From Polyangiaceae bacterium (lineage in GTDB: Bacteria > Myxococcota_A > Polyangia > Polyangiales > Polyangiaceae), in assembly GCA_019637265.1 (NCBI GenBank), contig JAHBVY010000002.1:496001-560000 (forward strand): a stretch of DNA of 64,000 bases, given 5' to 3'. Positions within the stretch are counted from its first letter, which is position 1. Each line of letters begins with the position of its first letter. Below, piece by piece: positions 44,005-51,757 of this stretch. The position numbers were made by a program, and so were the translations under genes. A model generated the notes under the pieces. It ran no database searches. It was given only the letters and a program-made list of their open reading frames with translations, and was not told where the DNA came from.

Positions 44005-45714
44005 TTAAACCGGCAGCACGGGCAGCAGGCGACGGTAGCCATGCGCGCGCACGAAGTTGAGGTGCACCCCGCGGCAAGCGCCGTCATGCACGCACTCCTG
44101 ACAGCGACGACTCTTGGTGTAGTAGCGGTCGGCGATGTAGCGCCCCGTGTACTTCCCCATGTCCACCCGCGCGTCAGGCCCCAGCATCCCCATGTCGAGC
44201 TCCGAGCTCGCCGCGCGGGGCGGCTCACCGCCCAAGCACGCCGGGATGTTCTCCGTCGCGAGCGGCGCCGGGATCTTGCCGAGCAGCTCCTGCACGTCCA
44301 CGTCCTCACGGATTTGGTCCGTGACCCGATCGTAATTGGGCTGCACCAGCACCAACCTCGGGCGATGTTCCTCTGCCAAGTCCTCGATGACCGCGCGCGT
44401 GCCGCGGTTCAGGTACACGCACAGGTCGACGTCGAGCGTACCACCGGACGTCGCCGTGAGGACCGCCTCGAGCTGCTCCGCGGTGCGGAGGTAGCAGCGC
44501 GTCACCGGTAGACCCGCGAGGCGCTGATCGGGAGCCAAGGCATCGGTCAGGCCGGCGTAATTCTCGAGCTCCAGGTAGAGCTGGCTCGGCGCCCCCTCAC
44601 TGTCCGTCACCGCGCAGCTGAGGCCCGCGCCGCGCGCCGCTTGCACCGCCGCCAAGAGCGCGCGCGCCTCGGCGATGTCCTCCGCCACCACGCGCACGGC
44701 GCTCGCCGTCGGGAGCTGCCCGGAGACGGGCGCTGGCTTCACCAAGCGGAGCTCCCCCACGTGCGTGAGGCGCCGCTCCTCGATCGCCTGATCCAAGCCG
44801 TCGCACAGCTGGTTCAGGTAGCAGTAATGACAACGCTCGGGCTGACGGCAGCTGAGCTTCTTCCCCACGCTCAGGTAGCGGTCGAACTCCTCACGGCGGC
44901 CGCGCACCTCGTCGTTCATCTTGTAAGGGTCTTGGATCAGCTCCTCGAACCCTTCGGTGAACGGCGGTGGGAAGCGGTTCAGCCAAATGTGGACATCGGG
45001 GCGCCGCGAGTAGGCGAACGCGCGCCGCAGCGAGTCCTCGTTCCCCTCCAGGTCGTAGAACAAGTGCTCCTTGGCGGGGCCCCACGCATTCCCAAATGGG
45101 ATGATGTGCAGCAGATCGAACTCCTTCACGCCCCAGGAGATGAACGTCTCCAGCATCTCAGGGAGGTGCTTCACGTTCTGCTTGTTGATGACGATGTCCA
45201 CGTTGACGATGAAGCAGCCCGCGGCGAGCGCCGCCTTGAGCCCCCGCGACTCCTGCTCGAAGGCGCCGGGCGTCGCCACCAAGGCGTCGTGGAGCTTGGC
45301 GGTGTGGCCGTGGAGTGAGAACGTGATCTCATCCAGGCCGTTCGCCGCGGCGGTGTTCAGGAACTCCGGGTAGGCGAACATCCGCCCGTTGGTCACCGTC
45401 TGCACCTTCGGGTAACCAGCGCGCTTACCCAGCTTCACGAAGTCGAGGAAGTTGGGGTGCATGGTGGGCTCGCCGCCGCTCAAGATCAGGCGCGTCGCCC
45501 CCTTCTTCCGCCCCTCCACGATCTGGATCTTCACCTCCAGGTTGCTGCGCATCGTCCCCACGTGCGCCAGCGAGTCGAGGCAGAAGGTGCACTTGTTGTT
45601 GCAGTCGTAGCTGAGCCGCACCCAGTTCCGCTTCTCGTGCGCCGCCTCTTCGTGGTTCTGCACCTTCTGCAGCTCGTCCTCGGCGGACGTCACCTCGGCT
45701 TGCTGCATGCTCAT
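44005..45714 (-). CDS. Radical SAM enzyme with two SPASM-like Cys clusters
   Basis: A 569-residue radical SAM protein, last gene of the minus-strand cluster. The [4Fe-4S]-SAM motif is C38-N-N-K-C42-T-F-C45, followed by LILSGGEPTMH (residues 78 onward) and TNGRMFAYP. A first extra Cys group is C289-x5-C295-x2-C298-x5-C304-D-G; a second near the C-terminus is C538-x2-C541-x5-C547-x-G with NFVRAHGYRRL. Such auxiliary clusters are typical of peptide- and protein-modifying SPASM enzymes. A central 220-residue region between the two Cys groups has no clear family. The substrate is probably within the cluster. Confidence 0.88.
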   Translation of the reverse strand: MSMQQAEVTSAEDELQKVQNHEEAAHEKRNWVRLSYDCNNKCTFCLDSLAHVGTMRSNLEVKIQIVEGRKKGATRLILSGGEPTMHPNFLDFVKLGKRAGYPKVQTVTNGRMFAYPEFLNTAAANGLDEITFSLHGHTAKLHDALVATPGAFEQESRGLKAALAAGCFIVNVDIVINKQNVKHLPEMLETFISWGVKEFDLLHIIPFGNAWGPAKEHLFYDLEGNEDSLRRAFAYSRRPDVHIWLNRFPPPFTEGFEELIQDPYKMNDEVRGRREEFDRYLSVGKKLSCRQPERCHYCYLNQLCDGLDQAIEERRLTHVGELRLVKPAPVSGQLPTASAVRVVAEDIAEARALLAAVQAARGAGLSCAVTDSEGAPSQLYLELENYAGLTDALAPDQRLAGLPVTRCYLRTAEQLEAVLTATSGGTLDVDLCVYLNRGTRAVIEDLAEEHRPRLVLVQPNYDRVTDQIREDVDVQELLGKIPAPLATENIPACLGGEPPRAASSELDMGMLGPDARVDMGKYTGRYIADRYYTKSRRCQECVHDGACRGVHLNFVRAHGYRRLLPVLPV

Positions 45715-45794
45715 CGGTCACCACACGGCGCGCACAGGGGCACGAGCGCTGCGCTCCTCGACTGGGGGAAGCTAATCACTCCCCGGAGCATAGC

Positions 45795-46745
45795 TCATCG
45801 CGCCCCCAGGTGCTCCATCCGGAGCAGCCACTGATTGCTGGAACGGGGGCTCACCTCATGTGCCTCGAGCACCCGGAGCGGTAAGCCTTTGAGCAGCTCC
45901 CACGCCTCCGTGAGGTCGGCGTTCTGGTAGTGCTCGTGCTCCGCCTGACTCGACTCCGCGCGGCGCGCGTGGACCGCCAGCCGTACCAGCCCGAAGGCGA
46001 CGTTATCCACCACCGTGAGCGTGCCACCGGGGCGCAAGGCGCCGAGCAGCGCGGCGACGGCGCGCGCTGGGTCCGCCAGGTGGTTGAAGCTCCGCAAGAT
46101 GAGCACGTGATCGAAGCGGCGCCCCAGCTCGGGCGCGCGCTCCGCCGTCAGGGTGACGAAGCGCGCCGAGGGGTAGCGCGACGCGAGCACCCGGAGCCTC
46201 CCAGGGTCGGGATCGAGCCCGACGTAGCGGATGGCCTCCGAGGCCATCAGCGGCCCCAGCCGGTGAAGGTAAGGCGCGTCACCGCAGCCCACGTCCAGCA
46301 CGTCACCCCGAAGCCCCGAGAGCACCTCCGCCACCCGCTGATCGTCACGAGTGAAGACATCCGACCTGACCACTGTGTAGGCGCCGGGACAGCTCGCCCG
46401 CGCCGGGCAGCGGAGGCACATCGGGAGCTCTTGGAGCTTCGCCAAATCCGCGGCGAAGTCGTCCGGCGCGAGCTTGCGCGAGACATCAGCGTACAGCTGG
46501 CCGTGCTCATCCTTCACCCGGAGCAGCTCTTCATCGCTGAAATCCGCGGTGTCAGTCTCGAACAGGCGCGCGCGCCCATCACCTCCCCGAGGGCTCAGCC
46601 GCACGAAGACGCCCCGCGCCCGCGAGGCGAGGGGCGGCGCACCATACACCGGGCACACCTCAGGAGAGGGCCACCGCACGTCCCCCCTCGGCACCAAGTT
46701 GAAGGAGTTCGAGCGGAGCCGCGGGGCCACACCCGAGATTAGCAC
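45795..46745 (-). CDS. SPASM-type Cys motif fused to a SAM-dependent methyltransferase
   Basis: A 316-residue protein. GTG 46745 has GAGGAG seven bases upstream; the longer frame is encoded by a G-rich repeat and rejected. The N-terminal half resembles the back half of a radical SAM/SPASM protein: C31 (EVCPVYG), then C110-L-R-C113-x5-C119-P-G. The C-terminal half is a class I methyltransferase with VLDVGCGDAPYLHRLG (149-155 onward), YVGLDPDP, FDHVLILRSFNHLADP and LRPGGTLTVVDN. The fusion suggests methylation linked to a radical SAM product. It lies 80 bases before the radical SAM gene. Confidence 0.85.
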   Translation of the reverse strand: MLISGVAPRLRSNSFNLVPRGDVRWPSPEVCPVYGAPPLASRARGVFVRLSPRGGDGRARLFETDTADFSDEELLRVKDEHGQLYADVSRKLAPDDFAADLAKLQELPMCLRCPARASCPGAYTVVRSDVFTRDDQRVAEVLSGLRGDVLDVGCGDAPYLHRLGPLMASEAIRYVGLDPDPGRLRVLASRYPSARFVTLTAERAPELGRRFDHVLILRSFNHLADPARAVAALLGALRPGGTLTVVDNVAFGLVRLAVHARRAESSQAEHEHYQNADLTEAWELLKGLPLRVLEAHEVSPRSSNQWLLRMEHLGAR

Positions 46746-46786
46746 GCGCCGCTCCTCACTTCGCCCGACTACAAGGGTCGGGTTTT

Positions 46787-46804
46787 GGGGGTTGGACGGC
46801 ACCG
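46787..46804 (+). repeat. Dispersed G-rich repeat, TTGGACGGCACC type
   Basis: Exact GGGGGTTGGACGGCACCG, 42 bases before the methyltransferase start but in opposite orientation; on the minus strand it opens the spurious frame that begins MPSNPQNP. Confidence 0.75.
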
Positions 46805-46929
46805 CACCTCGCGTCGCTGCGCGAGTGCCCTGAAGCCATCACGGCACCTCCGGTGGCGGGCTCTGCTGTGGTCCCGAGCTCCGCGTGCGGCTGACACGCG
46901 GCCGCCCGCTGGTAGCGCTGTCCGCGCCG

Positions 46930-47331
46930 TCAGCTGCGCCGCTCGATGGTGATCCCCAGCGCGTAGTTGCACAGCTCATCGGCCAACATCTGCGCGCTGT
47001 GCTCGCTGGTGCTGGTCACCCGCACCACGTAGGCGTCCGCCTGACGCGAGAGCTCGAAGCGACCGAAGTCCCCGTAGAGCTTCACCGCCTCGTCGATGGC
47101 CTCACCCACGTAGAGATCCGGATCGAACTGAAGCTCGATGGCCTCGTCAGCCTCACTCACAACCACGCTCCCCTCGCTGCACTGCGCTTCGTTGCTACGC
47201 TGCGCTTCGTCGCTGCACTGCGCTTCGTCGCTGCACTGCGCTTCGTCGCTGCACTGCGCTTCGTTGCTGCACTGCGCTTCGTTGCTACGCTGCGCCGCTC
47301 GGCCACCTGACTCACGGCTTGGGCTCCTCAT
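46930..47331 (-). CDS. HxsD-like protein with Cys hexapeptide repeats (long form)
   Basis: A 133-residue reading. The C-terminal 76 residues (from GTG 47160, after GAGGGGAG) look like a small HxsD-type protein: IELQFDPDLYVGEAIDEAVK, LYGDFGRFELSRQADAYVV and ADELCNYALGITIERRS. If translation starts at ATG 47331 instead, overlapping the previous gene by 20 bases, the N-terminus carries seven hexapeptides of the form (N/D)EAQ(C/R)S with several Cys. Which start is used decides whether the repeat is protein or only DNA. HxsD proteins accompany radical SAM enzymes in His-Xaa-Ser systems; their role is not known. Confidence 0.7.
   Translation of the reverse strand: MRSPSRESGGRAAQRSNEAQCSNEAQCSDEAQCSDEAQCSDEAQRSNEAQCSEGSVVVSEADEAIELQFDPDLYVGEAIDEAVKLYGDFGRFELSRQADAYVVRVTSTSEHSAQMLADELCNYALGITIERRS
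47176..47301 (-). repeat. 18-bp tandem repeat, seven units
   Basis: Perfect or near-perfect units from 47176 in steps of 18. On the minus strand each reads AACGAAGCGCAGTGCAGC or a variant, encoding NEAQCS, DEAQCS or DEAQRS. Confidence 0.92.
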
Positions 47332-47788
47332 CCCGAGGGCTGCCTTGAGGATCGAAAGGGGTCGCCTTGCTGACCTTCTTGTACTTGTCCTCCCAGCTCA
47401 TGGCGATGCCGAGGGGGTCTTCGAAGGCGGACTCGTCGTCGATGCTCATGTCGAGCAGATCATCGAGCCCCGGCGGGCCCGCAGCGCCCGCGAGCGCCTG
47501 CGTGGTCACCTGCTCGATCAGCTCCCGATTCTCGTCGGTGATGAGCCGCCGCCAGGCCTGACCCAAGATCTCGTTCTCGAACTCCCCCACCAAGGCATCG
47601 AGCGAGCGCTCCGTCCCGGGCTTCAGCTTCAGCCGAACCACGATGCGATCCCCCTCGCGATCGAGCTTGACGTAGCAGCGATCGATGAAGATGTACGCCG
47701 CGCCGTACACCGCGTCCTTCGGGTACAGCGCCTCGTCGAACGCGATGGTCACCGCCCCATCCGCCGCCCTCACCTCATGGTCGCTCAT
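47312..47788 (-). CDS. HxsD-like protein
   Basis: A 158-residue cytoplasmic protein resembling HxsD of His-Xaa-Ser systems: AVTIAFDEALYPKDAVYGAA, YIFIDRCYVKLDREGDRIVV and RLKLKPGTERSLDALVGEFE, then LGQAWRRLITDENRELIEQ. The C-terminal 40 residues (DDLLDMSIDDESAFEDPLG) are acidic. ATG 47788 has GGGAGAGAG six bases upstream. It is the first of two adjacent HxsD-like genes, and the second starts before this one stops. Best read as an accessory or recognition protein for the radical SAM enzyme. Confidence 0.78.
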   Translation of the reverse strand: MSDHEVRAADGAVTIAFDEALYPKDAVYGAAYIFIDRCYVKLDREGDRIVVRLKLKPGTERSLDALVGEFENEILGQAWRRLITDENRELIEQVTTQALAGAAGPPGLDDLLDMSIDDESAFEDPLGIAMSWEDKYKKVSKATPFDPQGSPRDEEPKP

Positions 47789-47964
47789 GAGAACTCTCTC
47801 CCGTGGAAGTAGCTTGGAGTCAAGGCCCGACGCCCGCGCGCCCTTCAGCACATGGTGAGGGGTGCGGCGAATCCGCGCAGGGCCACTGACCAGCGCTCAA
47901 CGTGTGTGCCACCCGAGCCCCGGCGCGCCCTCGACCGAGCACGCGCCGCGGGCGCAGGCGAGAC

Positions 47965-49746
47965 TCACTGCGAGAAGGTCACCGAGAACTGCTCACACTC
48001 GGGGTTCGAGCCGCCGCCAGGGATCGCGGCACGACGGATGCGCACGATGACGGAGCCACCTGGGTTCGAGTTGTCCGTGCAGTTGCCCGAACCACCGCAG
48101 AGGATGGTGGTGCCCGACTTCAGGCGCGAGGTCGCGTAGTTCGCCACCCACTCCGTCACGTTGGTGGCCGTGACGGCCGGTCCCGTCCCACCCGGGATGG
48201 GGCAGGTCGCGGTCGTGGAGCAGTTCGTCAGGATGTCCATGCGGTACCCGCGACTGACCGACGCCGAGCTCAGCACGATCCGCGGGTTCCACGACTGGTT
48301 CACGTTGGGGTTCGGCCGGTTCAGGGTGACCCTGAAGTGCGACGCGCCGTTCAGCGTCATGATCGTCCCATTGATGGTGCCGTCCAACGTCGTCGGGCTG
48401 GCGCAGGTGTTCACGTAGGTGGTGGTGCACACCTGAGCCTCACACCCGTCGCAGATGTCGCCATTGGCGTCGACACGACCGGCAGGGCAGCTGCCCTGAG
48501 CGAACTCACAGCTGCCCGAGTTGCAGGTGAAGACGGGCGCGTTGGGGATCTGCTGTCCAGCGCCGAGGCGACCCCAGTCCTGGCAATTGCGAGTGCAGAG
48601 CGCCAGCGCATTGCCGTTGTCGACCGCCCCATTGCAGTCGTTGTCGAGGCCGTCGCAGCGCTCGTCGATGGGGGTGTTGATGGGGTTACACTGGAACGCA
48701 CCGCCGGCGCACGCCTGAGTGCCCAACGCGCACTGGCCCTGCGCACCACCCACGGTGCACGCGAGGCCCACCCCAGGCAGCTGCTGCCCGGGAGGCGGGT
48801 TGTCCGTGCTCCCATCGCAGTCGTTGTCCAGCCCATCGCACACCTCAGAGGTGGGGAACACCTGCTGGATGCAGGCGATCTGTCCCGCCTCACAGCGGCT
48901 CAGACCCTGCCGACACACCCCGAGCTCGGAGGTCACGGTGCAGGCATTGCCGCCACCAGGATCACCCTCATCGATCTCGCCATCACAGTCGTCGTCCAGC
49001 TGGTTGCACTGCTCCGGCAGCGTCCCAGGCTGCACCGTGGGCAGACACACCACCGTCGAGGTCGTCGTGTCGCACTGAGTGACGCCCACCGCGCACACGC
49101 CGGCCAGCCCAGTGGAGCAAGCCTGCCCGCCCTCCGGGTTACCCTCGTCGACCTGACCATCACAGTCGTTGTCGAGCCCGTCGCACACCTCGGCGGTCGG
49201 GCCCGTGTTGGGCTCACAGCGCAGCTGGCCGAGCCGGCAATTCAAGGTGCCCTTCGCGCACTCGCCCGCCTCGCCGGGCACCGTGCAGGGACCACCACCG
49301 CCCGGGTTGCCCTCGTCGATCTGACCGTCGCCGTTGTCGTCCAAGCCGTTGCAAATCTCCGGTGTTCCGGTCGTGCCGCCGGACCCCGCCGAGCCAGCCG
49401 ACCCCGCGGAACCGCCCGCACCAGCGAACGAGCCACCCGACCCCGCGGAACCGCCCGCGCCGGCGAACGAGCCGCCCGAGCCGCCAACGGACCCACCCGC
49501 GCCAGCGAACGAGCCACCCGAGCCGGCGAACGAACCGCCCGACCCCGCGGAACCGCCCGCGCCGGCGAACGAGCCGCCCGAGCCAGCGGCACCCGCGGTC
49601 CCACCGTTCCCCCCGGAGCCGCCCTTACCACCCTGCTGCCCTGTATCAGCGTCACCGCCAGACGCACAACCCGCGAGGGCAGCGAGCCCGAACGCCAACG
49701 ACGTGGACACTACGATGCGACGACCTGTGCTGATTCGACGAGTCAT
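47965..49746 (-). CDS. MopE-like lipoprotein with Cys-Asp repeats
   Basis: A 593-residue predicted surface lipoprotein. GAGGTG precedes ATG 49746; the signal ends AALAGC. About 95 residues of GSAGSGGSFAGAGGS linker are followed by five repeats centred on CDGLDNDCDGQVDEG (variants CNGLDDNGDGQ, CNQLDDDCDGE, CDGLDNDCNGA), each with flanking Cys. These resemble MopE and thrombospondin type-3-like calcium-binding units. The C-terminal 180 residues form a Cys-containing beta domain (FRVTLNRPNPNVNQSWNPRI). In this cluster it may be a substrate or a partner of the modifying enzymes; direct evidence is absent. Confidence 0.82.
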   Translation of the reverse strand: MTRRISTGRRIVVSTSLAFGLAALAGCASGGDADTGQQGGKGGSGGNGGTAGAAGSGGSFAGAGGSAGSGGSFAGSGGSFAGAGGSVGGSGGSFAGAGGSAGSGGSFAGAGGSAGSAGSAGSGGTTGTPEICNGLDDNGDGQIDEGNPGGGGPCTVPGEAGECAKGTLNCRLGQLRCEPNTGPTAEVCDGLDNDCDGQVDEGNPEGGQACSTGLAGVCAVGVTQCDTTTSTVVCLPTVQPGTLPEQCNQLDDDCDGEIDEGDPGGGNACTVTSELGVCRQGLSRCEAGQIACIQQVFPTSEVCDGLDNDCDGSTDNPPPGQQLPGVGLACTVGGAQGQCALGTQACAGGAFQCNPINTPIDERCDGLDNDCNGAVDNGNALALCTRNCQDWGRLGAGQQIPNAPVFTCNSGSCEFAQGSCPAGRVDANGDICDGCEAQVCTTTYVNTCASPTTLDGTINGTIMTLNGASHFRVTLNRPNPNVNQSWNPRIVLSSASVSRGYRMDILTNCSTTATCPIPGGTGPAVTATNVTEWVANYATSRLKSGTTILCGGSGNCTDNSNPGGSVIVRIRRAAIPGGGSNPECEQFSVTFSQ

Positions 49747-49772
49747 GTTTCACCTCTGAACAAGGCCACCCC

Positions 49773-50717
49773 TCAGGGAGCCACGCTGCTTTCCGCAGGG
49801 ATACTGCCTACCGCGTGCGCGGCGAGACCTTGAGCGTCGCCGCTTCCCCTAACAGGGACCTCAAGCACCCGCCCGGAGGCGGGAAGGAACGACGCCGAGG
49901 CTCCTGATGAGCTCGGCGCAGACTTCGACTGGACGCCCTCCGAAGAGGCGGCCTTCAATTGCGCTTCCGAACAGGCTTGCGCTTCCAAACAGGCTCGCGC
50001 TTCCAGGAAAACCCGATGCGCCTCTACGCGCGGCGCCCGATCCACCTCGAGGTGGAGCCCCAAGCCGTGAGCCACCTCGGCCCCCAACCGCAGCTGACGC
50101 GCCAAGAGCGCCCGCGGTGCGATCCAGCTCGGCGCCTCGGGGGAATCTGGCGCTTCAAGGAAACACAGCGCCTCCACCTCGGCGACGCGAAGCGTTCGTA
50201 CGCCCACCGCGGCGCACAGCCGGACCAGCTCCGTGATGTGCCGGTAGTTCGAGCGGGTGAGGATGGAGGTGACGATCACCTCGAGCCCCGCCGCCCGCGC
50301 GGCGCGCACCCCGAGCAGGGTGCGCCGGAAGCTACCTGGTGTTGCCGTATGGAAATCGTGCATCGGCGCGGTGGAGCCATACACCGGCACCTCGAGCCGC
50401 TGTGCCCCAGCGCGCGCTAGCTGCTCGGCAGCGCCCGCCTGACTCAGCAGCTCCGCGCTGGTCCCCAACGTCACCCGCAGGCCCCGGTCACTCGCCAGCC
50501 GCGTCCAATGCAGCAAGGCCTCGAGCCCGCACGCATCCACCCCGTCGAGCCCCACCTCGCGCGCCTCCGATCGGACGGCGTCGAGCGCCGAGATCGTACA
50601 GCTGGCGCCGACCGTCAGCGCAGCTCCGCCAGGCGCCACGCCAAGGCGCGCGGCGGCTGGACCCGAGCCGTCTGGATCCGGGCTAACAGCCGGGCTGACG
50701 AGGTGGAACCAACGCAC
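49773..50717 (-). CDS. Degenerate radical-SAM-like protein
   Basis: A 314-residue protein whose body matches the radical SAM barrel (LEVPVYGSTAPMHDFHT, GSFRRTLLGVRAARAAGLEV, TSILTRSNYRHITELVRLCA) but lacks the cluster. Where CxxxCxxC is expected it reads C40-T-I-S-A44-L-D-A47, and the GGEP motif is missing (DACGLEALLHW). It therefore cannot hold a normal [4Fe-4S] centre. The C-terminus carries LEARACLEAQACSEAQ repeats. GTG 50717 is preceded by GAGGGCACC and lies 9 bases after the previous stop. It could be a non-catalytic partner that presents substrate to the active enzyme, as inactive paralogs do in other systems; that is inference. Confidence 0.8.
   Translation of the reverse strand: MRWFHLVSPAVSPDPDGSGPAAARLGVAPGGAALTVGASCTISALDAVRSEAREVGLDGVDACGLEALLHWTRLASDRGLRVTLGTSAELLSQAGAAEQLARAGAQRLEVPVYGSTAPMHDFHTATPGSFRRTLLGVRAARAAGLEVIVTSILTRSNYRHITELVRLCAAVGVRTLRVAEVEALCFLEAPDSPEAPSWIAPRALLARQLRLGAEVAHGLGLHLEVDRAPRVEAHRVFLEARACLEAQACSEAQLKAASSEGVQSKSAPSSSGASASFLPASGRVLEVPVRGSGDAQGLAAHAVGSIPAESSVAP
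49955..50015 (-). repeat. 18-bp repeat encoding LEAQAC units
   Basis: TTGGAAGCGCAAGCCTGT and two near copies in direct succession. It shares the GAAGCGCA(A/G) core with the 18-bp array in the HxsD-like gene. Confidence 0.75.
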
Positions 50718-50726
50718 GTGGTGCCC

Positions 50727-51287
50727 TCAGCCTCGCTCGGTCAACTCGTGCAAGTAGCTCCGCGCCTGGCGCTGGTGTTTCTCTGCGGAAACGAAGCGCG
50801 ACACGTCGACCGCCTGCTCGTTGCCTCGGATCACCTCGGCGAGCGCCATCGCAGCCAAGCCCTGCTCCTCCGCCGTGGGCTTGGCGCCGTCGCCGTGGTT
50901 CATCACCATCACCTCGAAGTGATCGGTGACGCCCGGGCTGCGGGGCGACGCTGACCTCCGCACCACGTCGAGCTGGAACGCGCCGCTCGCGCTCGTGACC
51001 AGCACGCTGACCGCGCCGGCGTCCAGCGAGCGCACGCTCGCGATCTGCCAGCGACCGAGCTCCGCGCCCGCCGCGAGGGGCGCCACCAGTTGATCGGCCA
51101 GCGCACGCTCAGCGCTCACGACCGTTGCTGCTCCTTCGAGCGTGCCCGCGGCGCCTGCAGGTGCCGCCAGCTTCGCCCAGCCCGTCGCCAGCGCGGGGGA
51201 AGTGGATCCCACGATCGCCGCCGATGCAGCGACACCCGCTCCGATCACACACGTTGCCTCGCGACGGCTGAGTTTCCCGGTTTTCAT
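50727..51287 (-). CDS. Twin-arginine-type exported protein of unknown function
   Basis: A 186-residue protein, first gene of the cluster. ATG 51287 follows GGAGG with suitable spacing and a promoter. The N-terminus MKTGKLSRREATCVIGAG then VAASAAIVGSTSPALA has the paired Arg and Ala-rich region of a Tat signal, though the classic SRRxFL core is replaced by SRREATCVIG. The mature 145 residues form a mixed domain (QLVAPLAAGAELGRWQIASV, TDHFEVMVMNHGDGAKPTAE) with no family I can name. Position at the head of a radical SAM cluster makes it a candidate substrate or the product-binding protein. Confidence 0.72.
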   Translation of the reverse strand: MKTGKLSRREATCVIGAGVAASAAIVGSTSPALATGWAKLAAPAGAAGTLEGAATVVSAERALADQLVAPLAAGAELGRWQIASVRSLDAGAVSVLVTSASGAFQLDVVRRSASPRSPGVTDHFEVMVMNHGDGAKPTAEEQGLAAMALAEVIRGNEQAVDVSRFVSAEKHQRQARSYLHELTERG

Positions 51288-51757
51288 ATGGCAAGCCTCC
51301 AACCCGATTGTCCGCTTTGTCGCACCCCCCGTCAACGTTCATTCGGTCAAACGGTCGCAACCTGCACGACACGCTTGAGAAGATGGGGCCTGACGGCGGT
51401 TCAGGCTCCTTCGCGCTCAGATCGCCGCGCAGCGGAGCGGGGCGGAGCGGGGTTGGCGCGGCGATCAGCGGCCTTGCCCGAGGCTTTGCGCACCACGCCG
51501 AGCTACGACGCTCTACTTCACTTCCTCCGGGACTTCCTCCGGGCTTCTTCCGACGCTCTACTTCTTCTTCCGGGCCTCTTCCGGCGCCCTCCTCGCGACG
51601 CCCTGCCTCTTGCGACGCTCTAGCTTCTTGCGACGCTCTCGCACCAAGCCGCACCAAGCCGCACCCGCCCCCACTATCACCACCCCTCCAGGCGCCGCGC
51701 GTGTCGCGGGTGCCACGCGCGCGTCACCGCCCCGCTCTGAGACGCACCACCGCGCCC
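51288..51757. other. Intergenic region of 470 bases with low-complexity repeats
   Basis: Holds the cluster promoter (51307-51335). Beyond it, 51495-51645 is a run of imperfect CGACGCTCTA and TTCCTCCGGGCCTCTTCCGG words of low complexity. Short open frames here are Arg-rich and unsupported. Confidence 0.7.
51307..51335 (-). promoter_or_regulatory. Sigma70-like promoter of the 51.3-44.0 kb cluster
   Basis: On the minus strand TTGACG (51335-51330) and GACAAT (51312-51307) are 17 bases apart, an optimal spacing. The transcript would start near 51300, about 13 bases before ATG 51287, with GGAGG in between. This is one of the best promoter matches in the window. Confidence 0.7.

Noticed and set aside
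46745-46802. Methyltransferase start at 46802 (MPSNPQNP...)
   Set aside because: Those codons are the reverse of a dispersed repeat; GTG 46745 has a good ribosome site.
47902-49833. 643-residue open frame on the plus strand
   Set aside because: It is antisense to the MopE-like gene, whose signal peptide, ribosome site and Cys-Asp repeats are clear; the antisense frame has no features.
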